Source: Dokdonella fugitiva
GTDB lineage: Bacteria; Pseudomonadota; Gammaproteobacteria; Xanthomonadales; Rhodanobacteraceae
Direction of reading: 5' to 3'
Length of the DNA stretch: 64,000 bases
Assembly: GCF_004342425.1 (NCBI RefSeq)
Contig: NZ_SLWQ01000010.1
Span: 62,001 to 126,000 of the forward strand
The notes under the pieces are model-generated. The model did not search any database. It saw only the letters and a program-made list of their open reading frames with translations, and was not told the DNA's origin. Below, in pieces: positions 55,301-62,334 of this stretch. Position numbers and translations under genes: made by a program. Each line of letters starts with the position of its first letter. Position 1 is the stretch's first letter.

Positions 55301-55489
55301 CTCTCGCACGGCGCGGGCGCGGAAGTGCGCTCGGCCACCGGCATCACGGTGTTCGCGGGCATGATCGGCGTGACGCTGTTCGGCCTGTTCCTCACGCCGG
55401 TGTTCTACGTGACCCTGCGCAAGCTGTTCGGCAGCCGCCCGCTCGTGTCGCACGGCCAGCACGGCGAGATCGCCCATGCCCATGCATGA
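52319..55489 (+). CDS. RND multidrug efflux permease (MexF/OqxB-like)
   Basis: A 1056-residue proton-driven pump of the HAE1 family. The N-terminus (MDFSRFFIDRPIFAAVLS, then ISEYPEVVPPSVIVRTVYPGANP) and central segments (YDTLYLRNYARMHVKDTLAR, GVGDAQIFGGGDYAMRAWLDP) are close to MexF. The paired Asp of helix 4 (AIGIVVDDAIVVVENVERN) are present, as is the second-half helix PLAVILIVPMCMLAALLGV. It exports drugs across both membranes together with the adaptor and the outer-membrane factor. The ATG at 52319 follows AAGGA. MexF-type pumps commonly extrude chloramphenicol and quinolones; the actual substrates are unknown. Confidence 0.95.
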   Translation: MDFSRFFIDRPIFAAVLSIVIFAAGLIAIPILPISEYPEVVPPSVIVRTVYPGANPKVIADTVSTPLEEAINGVENMMYIKSVAGSDGVLQMTVTFRPGTDADDAAVRVQNRVSQALARLPEDVRRQGVTTQKQSPTFLMVVHLTSPSGKYDTLYLRNYARMHVKDTLARLQGVGDAQIFGGGDYAMRAWLDPDKVASRGLTAGDVVAAMREQNVQVSAGQLGAEPMPSSNFLTLINAQGRLKTPEEFGNIVLKAGADGEIVRLSDVARLELGAGDYTLRSQLDGKNAVGIGIFQAPGANALEIQKSVIANMDEMAKRFPEGIKYEAVYDTTIFVRDSIKAVVSTLLEAVLLVVLVVILFLQTWRASIIPLIAVPVSIVGTFAALYLLGFSINTLSLFGLVLAIGIVVDDAIVVVENVERNIEEGRSPLEAAHQAMKEVSGPIIAIALVLCAVFVPMAFLNGVTGQFYKQFAVTIAISTVISAINSLTLSPALAARLLKAHDAPKDALSRLIERLFGWVFRPFNRFFKRSSDRYQGAVSRTLVRRAAVFAVYAVLLVATGLMFRIVPPGFIPTQDKLYLIAGVKTPEGSSIERTDALLKKVADIAMKTEGVAHSVAFPGLNALQFTNTPNTGVVFFPLKPFNERHRTAAEIVTEINQKIGGLQDGFTFALMPPPILGLGNGNGYQAFIEDRDNLGYGALQTAVQSMQGAIAQTPGMGFPISSYQANVPQLDAEVDRVKAKAQGVSLTGLFDTLQTYLGSVYVNDFNQFGRTWQVIAQADGSFRDSVEDIAKLRTRNDRGEMVPIGSMVKIHQTYGPDPVLRYNGYPAADLAGEGDPRLLSSAQAMGIVADTADKVLPNGMKIEWTDLSYQQATQGKAALVVFPLAILLAFLVLAALYESWTLPLAVILIVPMCMLAALLGVKLTGGDNNVFVQVGLVVLMGLACKNAILIVEFARELEMQGRGIVEAALEACRLRLRPIVMTSIAFIAGTVPLVLSHGAGAEVRSATGITVFAGMIGVTLFGLFLTPVFYVTLRKLFGSRPLVSHGQHGEIAHAHA

Positions 55490-56078
55490 GCATGATCGCC
55501 GCCGCATGGCGCCGTCGTTCGCGGCGGCGTCCGTGCCGGCTGCAGCGGTGGCGCGCACCGACGCGGCCGGACCCGCGCATGCGGCCGGCGCGGTCGGGCC
55601 GCGCGACCAGCTCGCGATCGTCGACGCGCTGTACCGCTTCGGCGCCGGGCAGGACCTGCGCGACCGCGCGTTGTTCGCGTCGGCGTTCGCCGCCGACGCG
55701 ACGCTCGACTTCAGCCAGCCAGCCGGCCGCTTCGGCGTCGCGCTCGCGCCCTTCGCGGGGCGCGAGGTGATCGTCGAGACGATCTTCGCGGCGATCGCCG
55801 CGCTGGACACGACCCACACCGTGACGAACCCGCGCATCACCGGTTACGACGGCGAGCGCGCGGGCCTGTTCGCGCTCGTCGAGGCGCAGCACCTGCCGCG
55901 CGGCGACCACCGCCGGCACCTGCTGCTCAAGAACATCTACCACGTCGATCTCGTGCGCCACGACGGCCTCTGGCTGATCGAGCACATGCGCATCGACAAC
56001 GTCTGGTCCGCCGGCGACCCCACGGTGCTGTTTGCGAACGCACCCGTCGCCGCGACCGAGGAGAACCCTCATGGCTGA
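55476..56078 (+). CDS. NTF2/SnoaL-like protein within the efflux operon
   Basis: A 200-residue protein whose residues 40-185 fit the SnoaL-like/NTF2 cone fold: RDQLAIVDALYRFGAGQDLRDRALFASAFAADATLDFS, then IFAAIAALDTTHTVTNPRI and HLLLKNIYHVDLVRHDGLWLIEHMRIDNVW. Such domains bind or isomerise small hydrophobic molecules; the catalytic residues are not diagnostic. The start at 55476 overlaps the permease gene by 14 bp and the end overlaps the outer-membrane factor gene by 8 bp, so it is embedded in the operon. ATGs at 55482 and 55506 are alternatives. A link to handling the pump's substrate is inferred. Confidence 0.78.
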   Translation: MPMHEHDRRRMAPSFAAASVPAAAVARTDAAGPAHAAGAVGPRDQLAIVDALYRFGAGQDLRDRALFASAFAADATLDFSQPAGRFGVALAPFAGREVIVETIFAAIAALDTTHTVTNPRITGYDGERAGLFALVEAQHLPRGDHRRHLLLKNIYHVDLVRHDGLWLIEHMRIDNVWSAGDPTVLFANAPVAATEENPHG

Positions 56079-57531
56079 TCCCATCCTGTCCACGGCGCCG
56101 AAGGCGCTCGCACTCGGCCTCATGCTCGCGCTCGGCGCGTGCACGGTCGGTCCCGACTACGTGAAGCCCGATGCCGCCGCGCCGGCCGAATTCGCGCGTG
56201 CCGACGCCGCCACCGATGCGGCCGCGGTTCCCGCGCCCGATGATGCATTCTGGGCGCGCTTCGGCGACGCCGAACTCACCGCGCTCATCGAGCAGGCGCT
56301 CGCCGCGAACAACGACCTCAAGGTCGCGCTCGCCCACTACGAGCGCGCCAACGCGGAACTGCGCAGCGCGAAGTTCGACGCACTGCCGGTGATCACCGCG
56401 AGTGCGAACGGCCAGGACATCCGCGCCAGCGCCGACCAGTTGCCCGGCGTCGACCGCGACGGCCGCGACACGAAGAGCTACGACGCTGGCGTCGCTGCGA
56501 GCTGGGAGCTCGACCTCTTCGGCCGCATCCGCCGCTCGATCGAAGCCGGTCGCGCCGACGCGGCCGCGAGTGCAGCCGACCTCGCCGCGGCGCAGGTCGC
56601 GATCGCGGGTTCCGTCGCGCGCACGTACGTGGAACTTCGCGGCCTGCAGGAACGCCTGCGCGTCGCGCAGGACAATGCAACGAACCAGCGCGAAACACTG
56701 CAGCTCGTCGACGCGCGCGTGAACGCGGGCGGCGGCACCGACTTCGACAGCGCGCGTGCGCGCGCGCAGCTCGAAACGACCGACGCGCGCGTGCCTGCGC
56801 TCGAGGCGCAGATCGCGTTCGCGATGCATCGCCTCGCCGTGCTCACCGGCCGCACGCCCGGCGCGCTGATCGAGGAACTGCAAACGCCGGGCGCATTGCC
56901 CGCGCTGCCCGAACGCCTCGACGCCGGCACGCCGGGCGAGCTGCTGCGCCGTCGCCCCGACGTCGCCGCGGCCGAGCAGCGCCTGCATGCCGCGACCGCG
57001 CGTATCGGCGTCGCCACCGCCGACCTGTTCCCGCGCTTCACGCTCGGCGGCCTGCTCGGCACCCAGGCGATCAGCACGGGCTCGCTGTTCGAACGCGACA
57101 GCGAAACGCATCTGCTCGCGCTCGGCGTCGACTGGTCCTTCCTCGACGTCGGCCACGTCCGCGCACGCATCGCCGCGAGCGGCGCCGACGCCGAAGCCGC
57201 GCTCGCGCAGTACCGCCAGAGCGTGCTGCTCGCGCTCGAGGACACCGAGAACGCGCTCGTGCGCTACGCCAAGGCGCGCGCCGAAGACGCCCAACTCGAA
57301 CGCGCCGCCACCGACAGCGCCGAAGCCGCCCGCCTCGCCCGCGTCCGCTACGAAGCCGGCGCCGCCGGCCTGCTCGAAGTGCTCGACGCCGAACGCAGCC
57401 GCCTGCAGGCCCAGGACGCCTTCGCCGACGCACGCACGCGCAGCGTCACCGGCGCCGTCGCCCTCTATCAGGCCCTCGCCGGCGGCTGGCCGCAGCACGT
57501 GCCGCAGCGCGAGGGCATCGCGCAGCGCTGA
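56071..57531 (+). CDS. OprM/NodT-family outer-membrane efflux factor
   Basis: The 486-residue lipoprotein has a lipobox (LALGACTVGPDY, Cys at about residue 23) and two repeated outer-membrane-efflux domains: LTALIEQALAANNDLKVALAHYERANAELR and WELDLFGRIRRSIEAGRADAAAS in the first, PELLRRRPDVAAAEQRL-like and VDWSFLDVGHVRARIAASGADAEAALAQYRQ in the second. It forms the trimeric outer-membrane tunnel. The ATG at 56071 has GAGGAG upstream and lies inside the NTF2-like gene end. It completes a full tripartite pump and could also serve the pump at 16.3 kb, which lacks its own channel. Confidence 0.95.
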   Translation: MADPILSTAPKALALGLMLALGACTVGPDYVKPDAAAPAEFARADAATDAAAVPAPDDAFWARFGDAELTALIEQALAANNDLKVALAHYERANAELRSAKFDALPVITASANGQDIRASADQLPGVDRDGRDTKSYDAGVAASWELDLFGRIRRSIEAGRADAAASAADLAAAQVAIAGSVARTYVELRGLQERLRVAQDNATNQRETLQLVDARVNAGGGTDFDSARARAQLETTDARVPALEAQIAFAMHRLAVLTGRTPGALIEELQTPGALPALPERLDAGTPGELLRRRPDVAAAEQRLHAATARIGVATADLFPRFTLGGLLGTQAISTGSLFERDSETHLLALGVDWSFLDVGHVRARIAASGADAEAALAQYRQSVLLALEDTENALVRYAKARAEDAQLERAATDSAEAARLARVRYEAGAAGLLEVLDAERSRLQAQDAFADARTRSVTGAVALYQALAGGWPQHVPQREGIAQR

Positions 57532-57584
57532 GGCGCCGACTCCCTGCCGTCGCCCTTTTTCGTTTCGCCCCTCGCGCGCATTTC

Positions 57585-57629
57585 GCCTCTCTCGCTTGCG
57601 GGAGAGGCCGCCGCGCGACGCGCGGCGGG
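57585..57629. repeat. Two adjacent REP-like hairpins
   Basis: A first stem gcctctctcg/gggagaggc (57585-57608) is followed directly by a second, ccgccgcgcg-ac-gcgcggcgg (to about 57628), and the tail ggtgagggc. This double-hairpin pattern is common downstream of genes in xanthomonads. It starts about 55 bp after the efflux operon stop and may stabilise the transcript end. Confidence 0.6.
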
Positions 57630-57929
57630 TGAGGGCATCCGGAGCGTAAGCCTACGTAGCCGTCGACGCTCCGCCAGAACCGCAACCGCCATCGACGGAG
57701 TCGGCCGGATCGCGCTCCCCGCGTCACCCTCCGTGCTCCCCGCTCCAACCCCGCCGCCGGGTCCTCCACCCGAAGGCCACGGAACTCGACACGCCACGCT
57801 CGACGCTCGACGCTCGCCGCGCCAGGCGCCGGACGCGAACGCCCGAGCGCCGAGCCCGAACGGACAAGGCGCAGGCCTCGAACCCCGAGCTCCGAGCCCG
57901 GACGACAAAGCTCAGGGCTGGAACGGCCG

Positions 57930-58167
57930 AGCGCCGAACTCGAAAGGCGGAGTTCCGATCTCGAAAAGTCGAGCTCCGAACTCGAAGGTCCGAGTTGCGA
58001 ATCCGAAAGGTCGAGCTTCGCGAGGAGAGCGCCGAGCTTCGCGCTCGAAGTGCGAGGCTCTGCACTCGTCCCTCCGCGCTCGGAACTCGATCCTCCACCC
58101 GCGAAACCCGACCTTCCGGGCGACGAGCGCCAATGGCGCCCGGGAAAGCCCGATCCAGAGGGTTCCG
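57930..58167. repeat. Degenerate 21-bp minisatellite
   Basis: A 21-bp period is visible from about 57937: units start at 57937, 57958, 57979, 58000, 58021, 58042, 58063, 58084 and onward, with a loose pattern aactcgaaagg.cgag.tccg that decays to the right. Several units contain gagctc/gagtt palindromic cores. As the period is a multiple of three, all frames stay open over it, and the minus frame spells heptads such as FRVRSSA; no gene start or family supports coding. It fills the 700-bp gap between the efflux operon and the cassette array. Confidence 0.7.
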
Positions 58168-58272
58168 AGCTTGCGGATCGCAGAAGCCGGAACGGACTCC
58201 TGAACCGACTCCGCCATTACCCGTTACGCCCGTATGTCCAGATGTGTAACCTGTTACGTCTTCACATACGGG

Positions 58273-58440
58273 ATGTTGCGCGGTAGGGCGGACTCCATTG
58301 CGAGCCGACCGGCACCACAGGTGATTGATGTCGCACGGGAAATCATCTTGACCGGCAGGGGCGAGGACGAGCACGATGCCGCGCAATGCCCCGATCTCGG
58401 GGTCTATTTGTGGTTTGAACGCACTAATGGATCTCGATGA
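58273..58440 (+). CDS. Possible small ORF coupled to the first cassette gene
   Basis: A 55-residue frame (MLRGRADSIASRPAPQVIDV at the start, ending VYLWFERTNGSR) has a stop that overlaps the next ATG as ATGA, which suggests translational coupling. The sequence VIDVAREIILTGRGEDEHDAAQ looks protein-like but matches no family I know. It may be a leader peptide, a remnant of an older cassette or chance. An in-frame ATG at 58234 would extend it. Confidence 0.4.
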   Translation: MLRGRADSIASRPAPQVIDVAREIILTGRGEDEHDAAQCPDLGVYLWFERTNGSR

Positions 58441-59102
58441 CCTGGCATAGATACAGCATTTGGGACGACTGGAAAGAGTGGACGCAGTTTCTTGCGCTCG
58501 TGGACTATTCACTCGAAAGCTCAGCGTCTGTTTGGAAGTCCCTCCCGGTCAAAGACAGGGATCAGGTAACCCTCATACGCACAAATGGCGGCTCTAAATT
58601 CACTTGTCCAGGCGATAGGTTCTTACCGACACTCGAAAGCCGCCACACCGTATGCACCCTGCTCATACTGTCCTCATATGCATTGATTGAGGGCCATGTT
58701 GAGGAGGTGCTAAGCCATGCAGCCGATTCGTCACTTGCTTCGGTTGCTCTCGTAAACGACTTTCGCAATGGCATCGTGACTGCCAAGGGCCTCTGCTCTA
58801 GCGGAGGCATCGAGAAGTGGGGTACAACGCTACTAAGTGCTTTCGCCCGAGACTGGACCAATGTGCATGGCGGCAAGGCCGGCGCCGTAGAGGTAGCAAC
58901 AGTCCGCAATGCCCTAGCTCATGGCAGAAAGTGCGTGACCACCTCCATGGTCAACCGCGTTTCGGCAGCTGGCGGAGCGCTCCCATGGAGTGTCGGCGAT
59001 CCCATTACGCTGGATATGGCGTTGACTAGCCTATACCGCAATCGTTTGAGGTCGTTTGCACGTGTGGTTGGGACGGCTGCGCACGTGACGGCGTACCCTT
59101 AG
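58437..59102 (+). CDS. HEPN-like (RiboL-PSP/MAE_28990-type) cassette protein
   Basis: The 221-residue product has the HEPN hallmark R-x4-H: Arg157 and His162 in VRNALAHGRK. A long helical stretch precedes it (LLILSSYALIEGHVEEVLSHAAD), where the Ser-Tyr-x-x-x-E pattern is typical of RiboL-PSP and MAE_28990-like HEPN proteins. These are metal-independent RNases or RNA-binding partners in toxin-antitoxin and antiphage systems. First recognisable gene of the cassette array; it ends at the first attC site. No antitoxin-like partner is obvious, unless the small upstream frame or the next cassette gene acts as one. Family call by motif, function inferred. Confidence 0.65.
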   Translation: MTWHRYSIWDDWKEWTQFLALVDYSLESSASVWKSLPVKDRDQVTLIRTNGGSKFTCPGDRFLPTLESRHTVCTLLILSSYALIEGHVEEVLSHAADSSLASVALVNDFRNGIVTAKGLCSSGGIEKWGTTLLSAFARDWTNVHGGKAGAVEVATVRNALAHGRKCVTTSMVNRVSAAGGALPWSVGDPITLDMALTSLYRNRLRSFARVVGTAAHVTAYP

Positions 59103-59166
59103 CGTGCAGGTGCGTACAAGTCGTTCAAGCCGACGCCGCTTCGCGGCGCGTCACTCAGCGTTAGGC
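59098..59166 (+). other. attC site 1
   Basis: It follows the HEPN-like gene. It contains tcaagccgacgccgc-ttcg-cggcgcg (a strong folded stem) and ends in the perfect core GTTAGGC at 59160-59166. The matching 5' box is degenerate (cccttagcg around the stop codon). The next gene starts eight bases after the core. Confidence 0.85.
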
Positions 59167-59173
59167 TTCACAC

Positions 59174-60148
59174 ATGGCATCTCGAAATCTGAAGCTAAGA
59201 AGGTCAATTGCTCCGATGCTTGAGTCGATTGACTCCATTCAATCTGACAATGGCAAGCCGCTACATCTGCGTCCCATTGAAGCAGCTGACCTGATTGCAC
59301 GCCATTCGATCGTTAAGGTCGAAGAGGATGATGACAAGGACAACTTCATAGAGAAGCCGTGGTTCGCCGCAATCTACGCTGAGATCCACAAGTGGTACGT
59401 AGCCAAGTATGGCTCTTTGATGAAAGCCCAGCGCGACAACGCAACTGGACTTATCGTGCACAGGGGATTGCCGCACACGATCGACGTTCCAAAGACTATT
59501 TCGACGCTTCAGGAGAACGGTCTTGTGAGGCTCACTTTTCCCTCCAAGCTGTATCCCGCAGAGGATCCAATGGCATGGGTTCGGCCAAAGATATCAAAAA
59601 GGTCGATCGGGCCCAGGGCCGGAAAGTTGAGCAAGCGAATCGCAGGCACGTGCAATGGCTTGCGCAAAATTGGGCTCAATGCTGGCTTCGCTGGCGGCGA
59701 GAACACTGGGGTTCCGCTTATGGCAGCGTCCATCGTGGCGCACCTGAGCAAAGCTGCGGCGGCTGCTAGCTCGCATCACAAGGAGAGCAATTCGCTTGCC
59801 TTATGGGATCTCCACTTGGCATGCGAAAAGTCCGTTAAGTCGCTTCTTACGCAACGTAAGATACAATTTCCAAAAATACATGACTTAATGAAATTGAATG
59901 GTCTTGTTCATGATCCGGCATTACGCCAGATGGCGCACAGGGTCATTCGTCGCTTTCCAAGCGAGAATCAAGTGATTAGGCACCGGTACTTGCAGGAGAT
60001 GGTAATTTCTCCAAACAAGCTTTACGTCTTCTACTCGTTGGCGCTGAGGCTTTGCGTGATCTATACCTCGAGCCTGACACAGGAATTCCAGATCGCAGAC
60101 GCTTCATTCTTCCTGAAGCGGCCGCCGTGGTTCTCACAGCTGGAGTGA
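59174..60148 (+). CDS. Cassette-encoded protein with a C-terminal HEPN-like domain
   Basis: A 324-residue protein of unknown family. Residues 1-170 show no recognisable motif apart from a basic stretch (KISKRSIGPRAGKLSKRIAG). Residues 195-300 read like a HEPN helical bundle: SLALWDLHLACEKSVKSLLTQRKIQFPKIHDLMKL, then FYSLALRLCVIYT. The HDL motif after a LL...K..I.fPK stretch is typical of HEPN proteins that pair with nucleotidyltransferases, but no Rx4-6H nuclease motif is seen. The ATG lies eight bases after attC 1. The stop overlaps a GTG that opens a further 96-codon frame running into IS110 remnants; that frame is doubtful. Confidence 0.6.
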   Translation: MASRNLKLRRSIAPMLESIDSIQSDNGKPLHLRPIEAADLIARHSIVKVEEDDDKDNFIEKPWFAAIYAEIHKWYVAKYGSLMKAQRDNATGLIVHRGLPHTIDVPKTISTLQENGLVRLTFPSKLYPAEDPMAWVRPKISKRSIGPRAGKLSKRIAGTCNGLRKIGLNAGFAGGENTGVPLMAASIVAHLSKAAAAASSHHKESNSLALWDLHLACEKSVKSLLTQRKIQFPKIHDLMKLNGLVHDPALRQMAHRVIRRFPSENQVIRHRYLQEMVISPNKLYVFYSLALRLCVIYTSSLTQEFQIADASFFLKRPPWFSQLE

Positions 60149-60427
60149 AGCCTACAGTTCATGTATGGATTCCCCTTGCAAGTGACCGAGTGATTCCGCT
60201 TCTGGCAAGCGGTGCGGTAGCAGTCGTGTATTCGGCCTTGGGGCGAGCAGCGGGTGCTCGGGCCATGATGGAATCCGCCGAGACGAAGCCACACGTTCAA
60301 TCGGCCACACACGGCCAAAAGAGTTATAGGCTTGCTCGTCCCGGGGGCCGACTCGTTTGCCATCGTCGTTTCGCTTGGTGCAACGCGGGGTCGGGACTCA
60401 GTGGGTCGCCGGCGCGACTCGCACACG

Positions 60428-61026
60428 CGGTGTAGCCCCTGGATGCCTTGCTGTTCGGGCGTCTTGACAGGAACGCGTCGGATCGACGCGCAGCGCGCGG
60501 CTTCGAGCAAGCCCGCGGCGTCGGTGCGATCGGTCTTGTTGCGTCGCACGTACGGTCGCACGTCGTGCGCCGGCAGCAGCTCGACCGCATGCCCGAGTCG
60601 CGCGAAGCGGCGCGCCCAGTAATGCGCCGAACCGCAGGCTTCCATCACGACGCGCAGCGGCTGGCGGTGGATTAACGGGGTTGGATTAACGGGGTCAGAG
60701 CACCTTATTCGGGAGTCGACTCGCGATCGCGACGCGGCCGATGGGCGTTGCTGTCGCGCGAACCGGCGCGCCCAATAATGCGCCGAACCGCAGGCTTCCA
60801 TCACGACGCGCAGCGGCGGGCGATTGTCGAGCACGCGCGCGAACGCCGTTCGGTTGAGCCGCCGGCGCTCGACGATGCGTGCATCGGCATCGGCGAAGGC
60901 AAGCTCGAACACGTCCTTGGCGAGGTCGATGGCGACGGTGGCAATGGCGCCATTGTCCGGCGTAGCATGCATGTCGGACTCCGCTCGCGATCCCGTGTCC
61001 GGATCATCATGATTCGCCTGGCTCAC
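60428..61026 (-). pseudogene. Truncated IS110-family transposase with internal duplication
   Basis: Reading leftward from a GTG at 61026, the product matches the N-terminal half of IS110/IS1111 (DEDD) transposases: IATVAIDLAKDVFELAFAD, RVVMEACGSAHYWARRFAR, ELLPAHDVRPYVRRNKTDRTDAAGLLEA and VPVKTPEQQGIQGLHRV. Homology stops near 60430 and the catalytic C-terminal Ser-containing domain is absent. A 52-bp segment is duplicated (60611-60662 and 60767-60818) around a 104-bp insert containing ggggtcagagcacc; the 156-bp shift keeps the frame. The 5' end lies about 40 bp from attC 2. Confidence 0.85.
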
Positions 61027-61065
61027 CGAAGCCGTGTGGCGACACGAGCGTTGTCCGTTCGATCA

Positions 61066-61112
61066 TCCAAGCCGACGCCGCTTCGCGGCGCGGCTTTGCT
61101 CGGGTGTCGGGC
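61066..61112 (+). other. attC site 2 (5' end replaced by IS110 sequence)
   Basis: The core tccaagccgacgccgc-ttcg-cggcgcggc is intact and the 3' box is GTCGGGC (61106-61112), a variant of GTTRRRY. The 5' box is missing: upstream sequence is the end of the IS110 remnant, with the junction near ttcgatcatccaag. The same junction occurs at attC 4. Confidence 0.75.
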
Positions 61113-61135
61113 CGCCCATTTAAGGAAGATCGCGT

Positions 61136-61552
61136 ATGGAAATCTCCGCGCACATCCGCAATCACGCGAATGGCCACGAGGTCCGTGTTGCCACGGCGGG
61201 CAACATTCAGCGCGTCGAGGTCGCCGCGAAGACCCATGGTCCGGGAAGCTCGGTGAACGGTGGCGAGCTCCTCATGGCCGCGCTCGCCACCTGCTACTGC
61301 AACGATCTCTACCGCGAGGCTGCTCGCCTCGGAATTGAAATCAGCGGTTGCGAAGTCGTCGCCACCGCACGATTCAACGGCATCGGAGCCGGCGCCGAGT
61401 CGGTCAGCTATCGCGCCCGCGTGGATTCTTCGGCAGCACCGGAGCACATCGAGCATTTGCTGGCGCAGACCGATCGCCTGGCTGAGGTCCACAACACGCT
61501 CAGGTCCGGCTGCGCTGTGGAACGGGTTGCTTGGTATCCGCCGTCGGCCTGA
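61136..61552 (+). CDS. OsmC-family protein (cassette gene)
   Basis: The 138-residue product has an OsmC/Ohr-like fold: MEISAHIRNHANGHEVRVAT, NGGELLMAALATCYCNDLYREAARLG (peroxidatic-type Cys in TCYCND), CEVVATARFNGIGAGAESVSYRARV and a C-terminal EVHNTLRSGCAVE with a second Cys. OsmC proteins reduce organic hydroperoxides using a reactive Cys pair, so a peroxide-detoxifying role is likely. It starts 24 bp after attC 2; its stop codon forms part of the 5' box of attC 3, as is normal for cassettes. Confidence 0.85.
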   Translation: MEISAHIRNHANGHEVRVATAGNIQRVEVAAKTHGPGSSVNGGELLMAALATCYCNDLYREAARLGIEISGCEVVATARFNGIGAGAESVSYRARVDSSAAPEHIEHLLAQTDRLAEVHNTLRSGCAVERVAWYPPSA

Positions 61553-61599
61553 CAATTCGTCCAAGCCGATGCCGCTTCGCGGCGCGGCTTACGTCAGGC
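61547..61599 (+). other. attC site 3 (complete)
   Basis: The 53-bp site runs from GCCTGAC (61547-61553, containing the OsmC stop codon) to GTCAGGC (61593-61599). The two end boxes are exact reverse complements although both differ from the usual GCCTAAC/GTTAGGC. Between them lie ccaagccgatgccgc-ttcg-cggcgcggc. It is the cleanest attC of the array. Confidence 0.92.
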
Positions 61600-61643
61600 T
61601 TCAGCTGGACCGACATTTCGTACGCACTCTGGGGAGAAATCGA

Positions 61644-62063
61644 GTGAACACACCGGCGTGGTTCAAGTTCGTCGCAGTCCTCGCATTGCTCTGGAATCTG
61701 CTCGGCTGCATTGCATTCTTCTCCGACCTTCGTCTTTCGCCAGAAGACCTCGCCAAGCTTCCCGAGGCGCAGCAAGCGCTCTACGCCGCCCGTCTTGGCT
61801 GGGCGGTCGCAGCTACCGCAATGGCGGTGTTCGGCGGAGCTCTGGGTTCCATCGGGCTCCTCCTGCGCAAGAAATGGGCGCTTCCTGTTTTTGTTCTCTC
61901 CCTGCTCGGAATTATCGTTCAGGACATGGGTCTCTTTGTACTGGCAGACGGACTGCGGTTGGCGGGTCCTGTCGCTGTCGTCATGCAAGCGGTAGTGCTT
62001 GCCGTCGGCATCGGCCTCGTCTTGCTCAGCCGCAAGGGGATTGCGTGCGGTTGGCTGTCGTAA
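61644..62063 (+). CDS. Small four-helix membrane protein (cassette gene)
   Basis: A 139-residue protein with four hydrophobic helices (about residues 6-27, 49-72, 77-100 and 105-130): MNTPAWFKFVAVLALLWNLLG, then WAVAATAMAVFGGALGSIGLLL, LPVFVLSLLGIIVQDMGLFVL and a final hydrophobic span. It resembles a conserved family of small membrane proteins often found in cassettes and mis-annotated as sugar transporters; no function is known. The GTG at 61644 has GGGGAG upstream. The loop QQALYAARLGWAV is the most conserved-looking segment. An IS110 remnant lies between its stop and attC 4. Confidence 0.75.
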   Translation: MNTPAWFKFVAVLALLWNLLGCIAFFSDLRLSPEDLAKLPEAQQALYAARLGWAVAATAMAVFGGALGSIGLLLRKKWALPVFVLSLLGIIVQDMGLFVLADGLRLAGPVAVVMQAVVLAVGIGLVLLSRKGIACGWLS

Positions 62064-62070
62064 GGCGGCC

Positions 62071-62295
62071 AACCACGCGCAGCGGCGGGCGATTGTAGAG
62101 TCCGCGAGCGAACGCGGCTCGGTTGAGCCGCCGCGGCTCGAGGATGCGTGCATCGGCATCGGCGAAGCCAAGTTCGAACACATCCTTGGCGAGGTCGATG
62201 GCGACGGTGGAAATGGCGACATCGTTCGGCGTAGCATGCAGGGCGGACTTCTCTCGCGATCCCGTGTACGGATCATCATGATCCGCCTGGCTCAT
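62071..62295 (-). pseudogene. Second truncated IS110-family transposase fragment
   Basis: Only the first 75 codons remain: ISTVAIDLAKDVFELGFADADARILEPRRLN through YNRPPLRVV, close to the fragment at 60.4-61.0 kb. Homology ends at the same gcgcagcggcggg point at which the duplication in the first fragment occurs. The ATG is at 62295. Between this start and attC 4 is the same junction sequence as beside attC 2, so both derive from one IS in one insertion orientation. Confidence 0.85.
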
Positions 62296-62334
62296 CGAAG
62301 CCGTGCGGCGACACAAGGTGAGTTCATTCGATCA

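Noticed and set aside
57532..58272. An integron integrase gene or attI remnant on the left of the cassette array
   Set aside because: No tyrosine recombinase motifs (R..HxxR..Y) are visible in any frame; the stretch is REP hairpins plus minisatellite.
57724..58512. A minus-strand gene for a heptad-repeat Arg/Ser-rich protein
   Set aside because: It is the translation of the 21-bp minisatellite; there is no start signal and no family similarity, and codon use is unlike that of genes.
60145..60435. A 96-codon gene coupled to the second HEPN-like gene by GTGA
   Set aside because: The beginning (KPTVHVWIPLASDRVIPLLA) is mildly protein-like, but the frame runs into the IS110 remnant and has no family match, so it is not listed as a gene.
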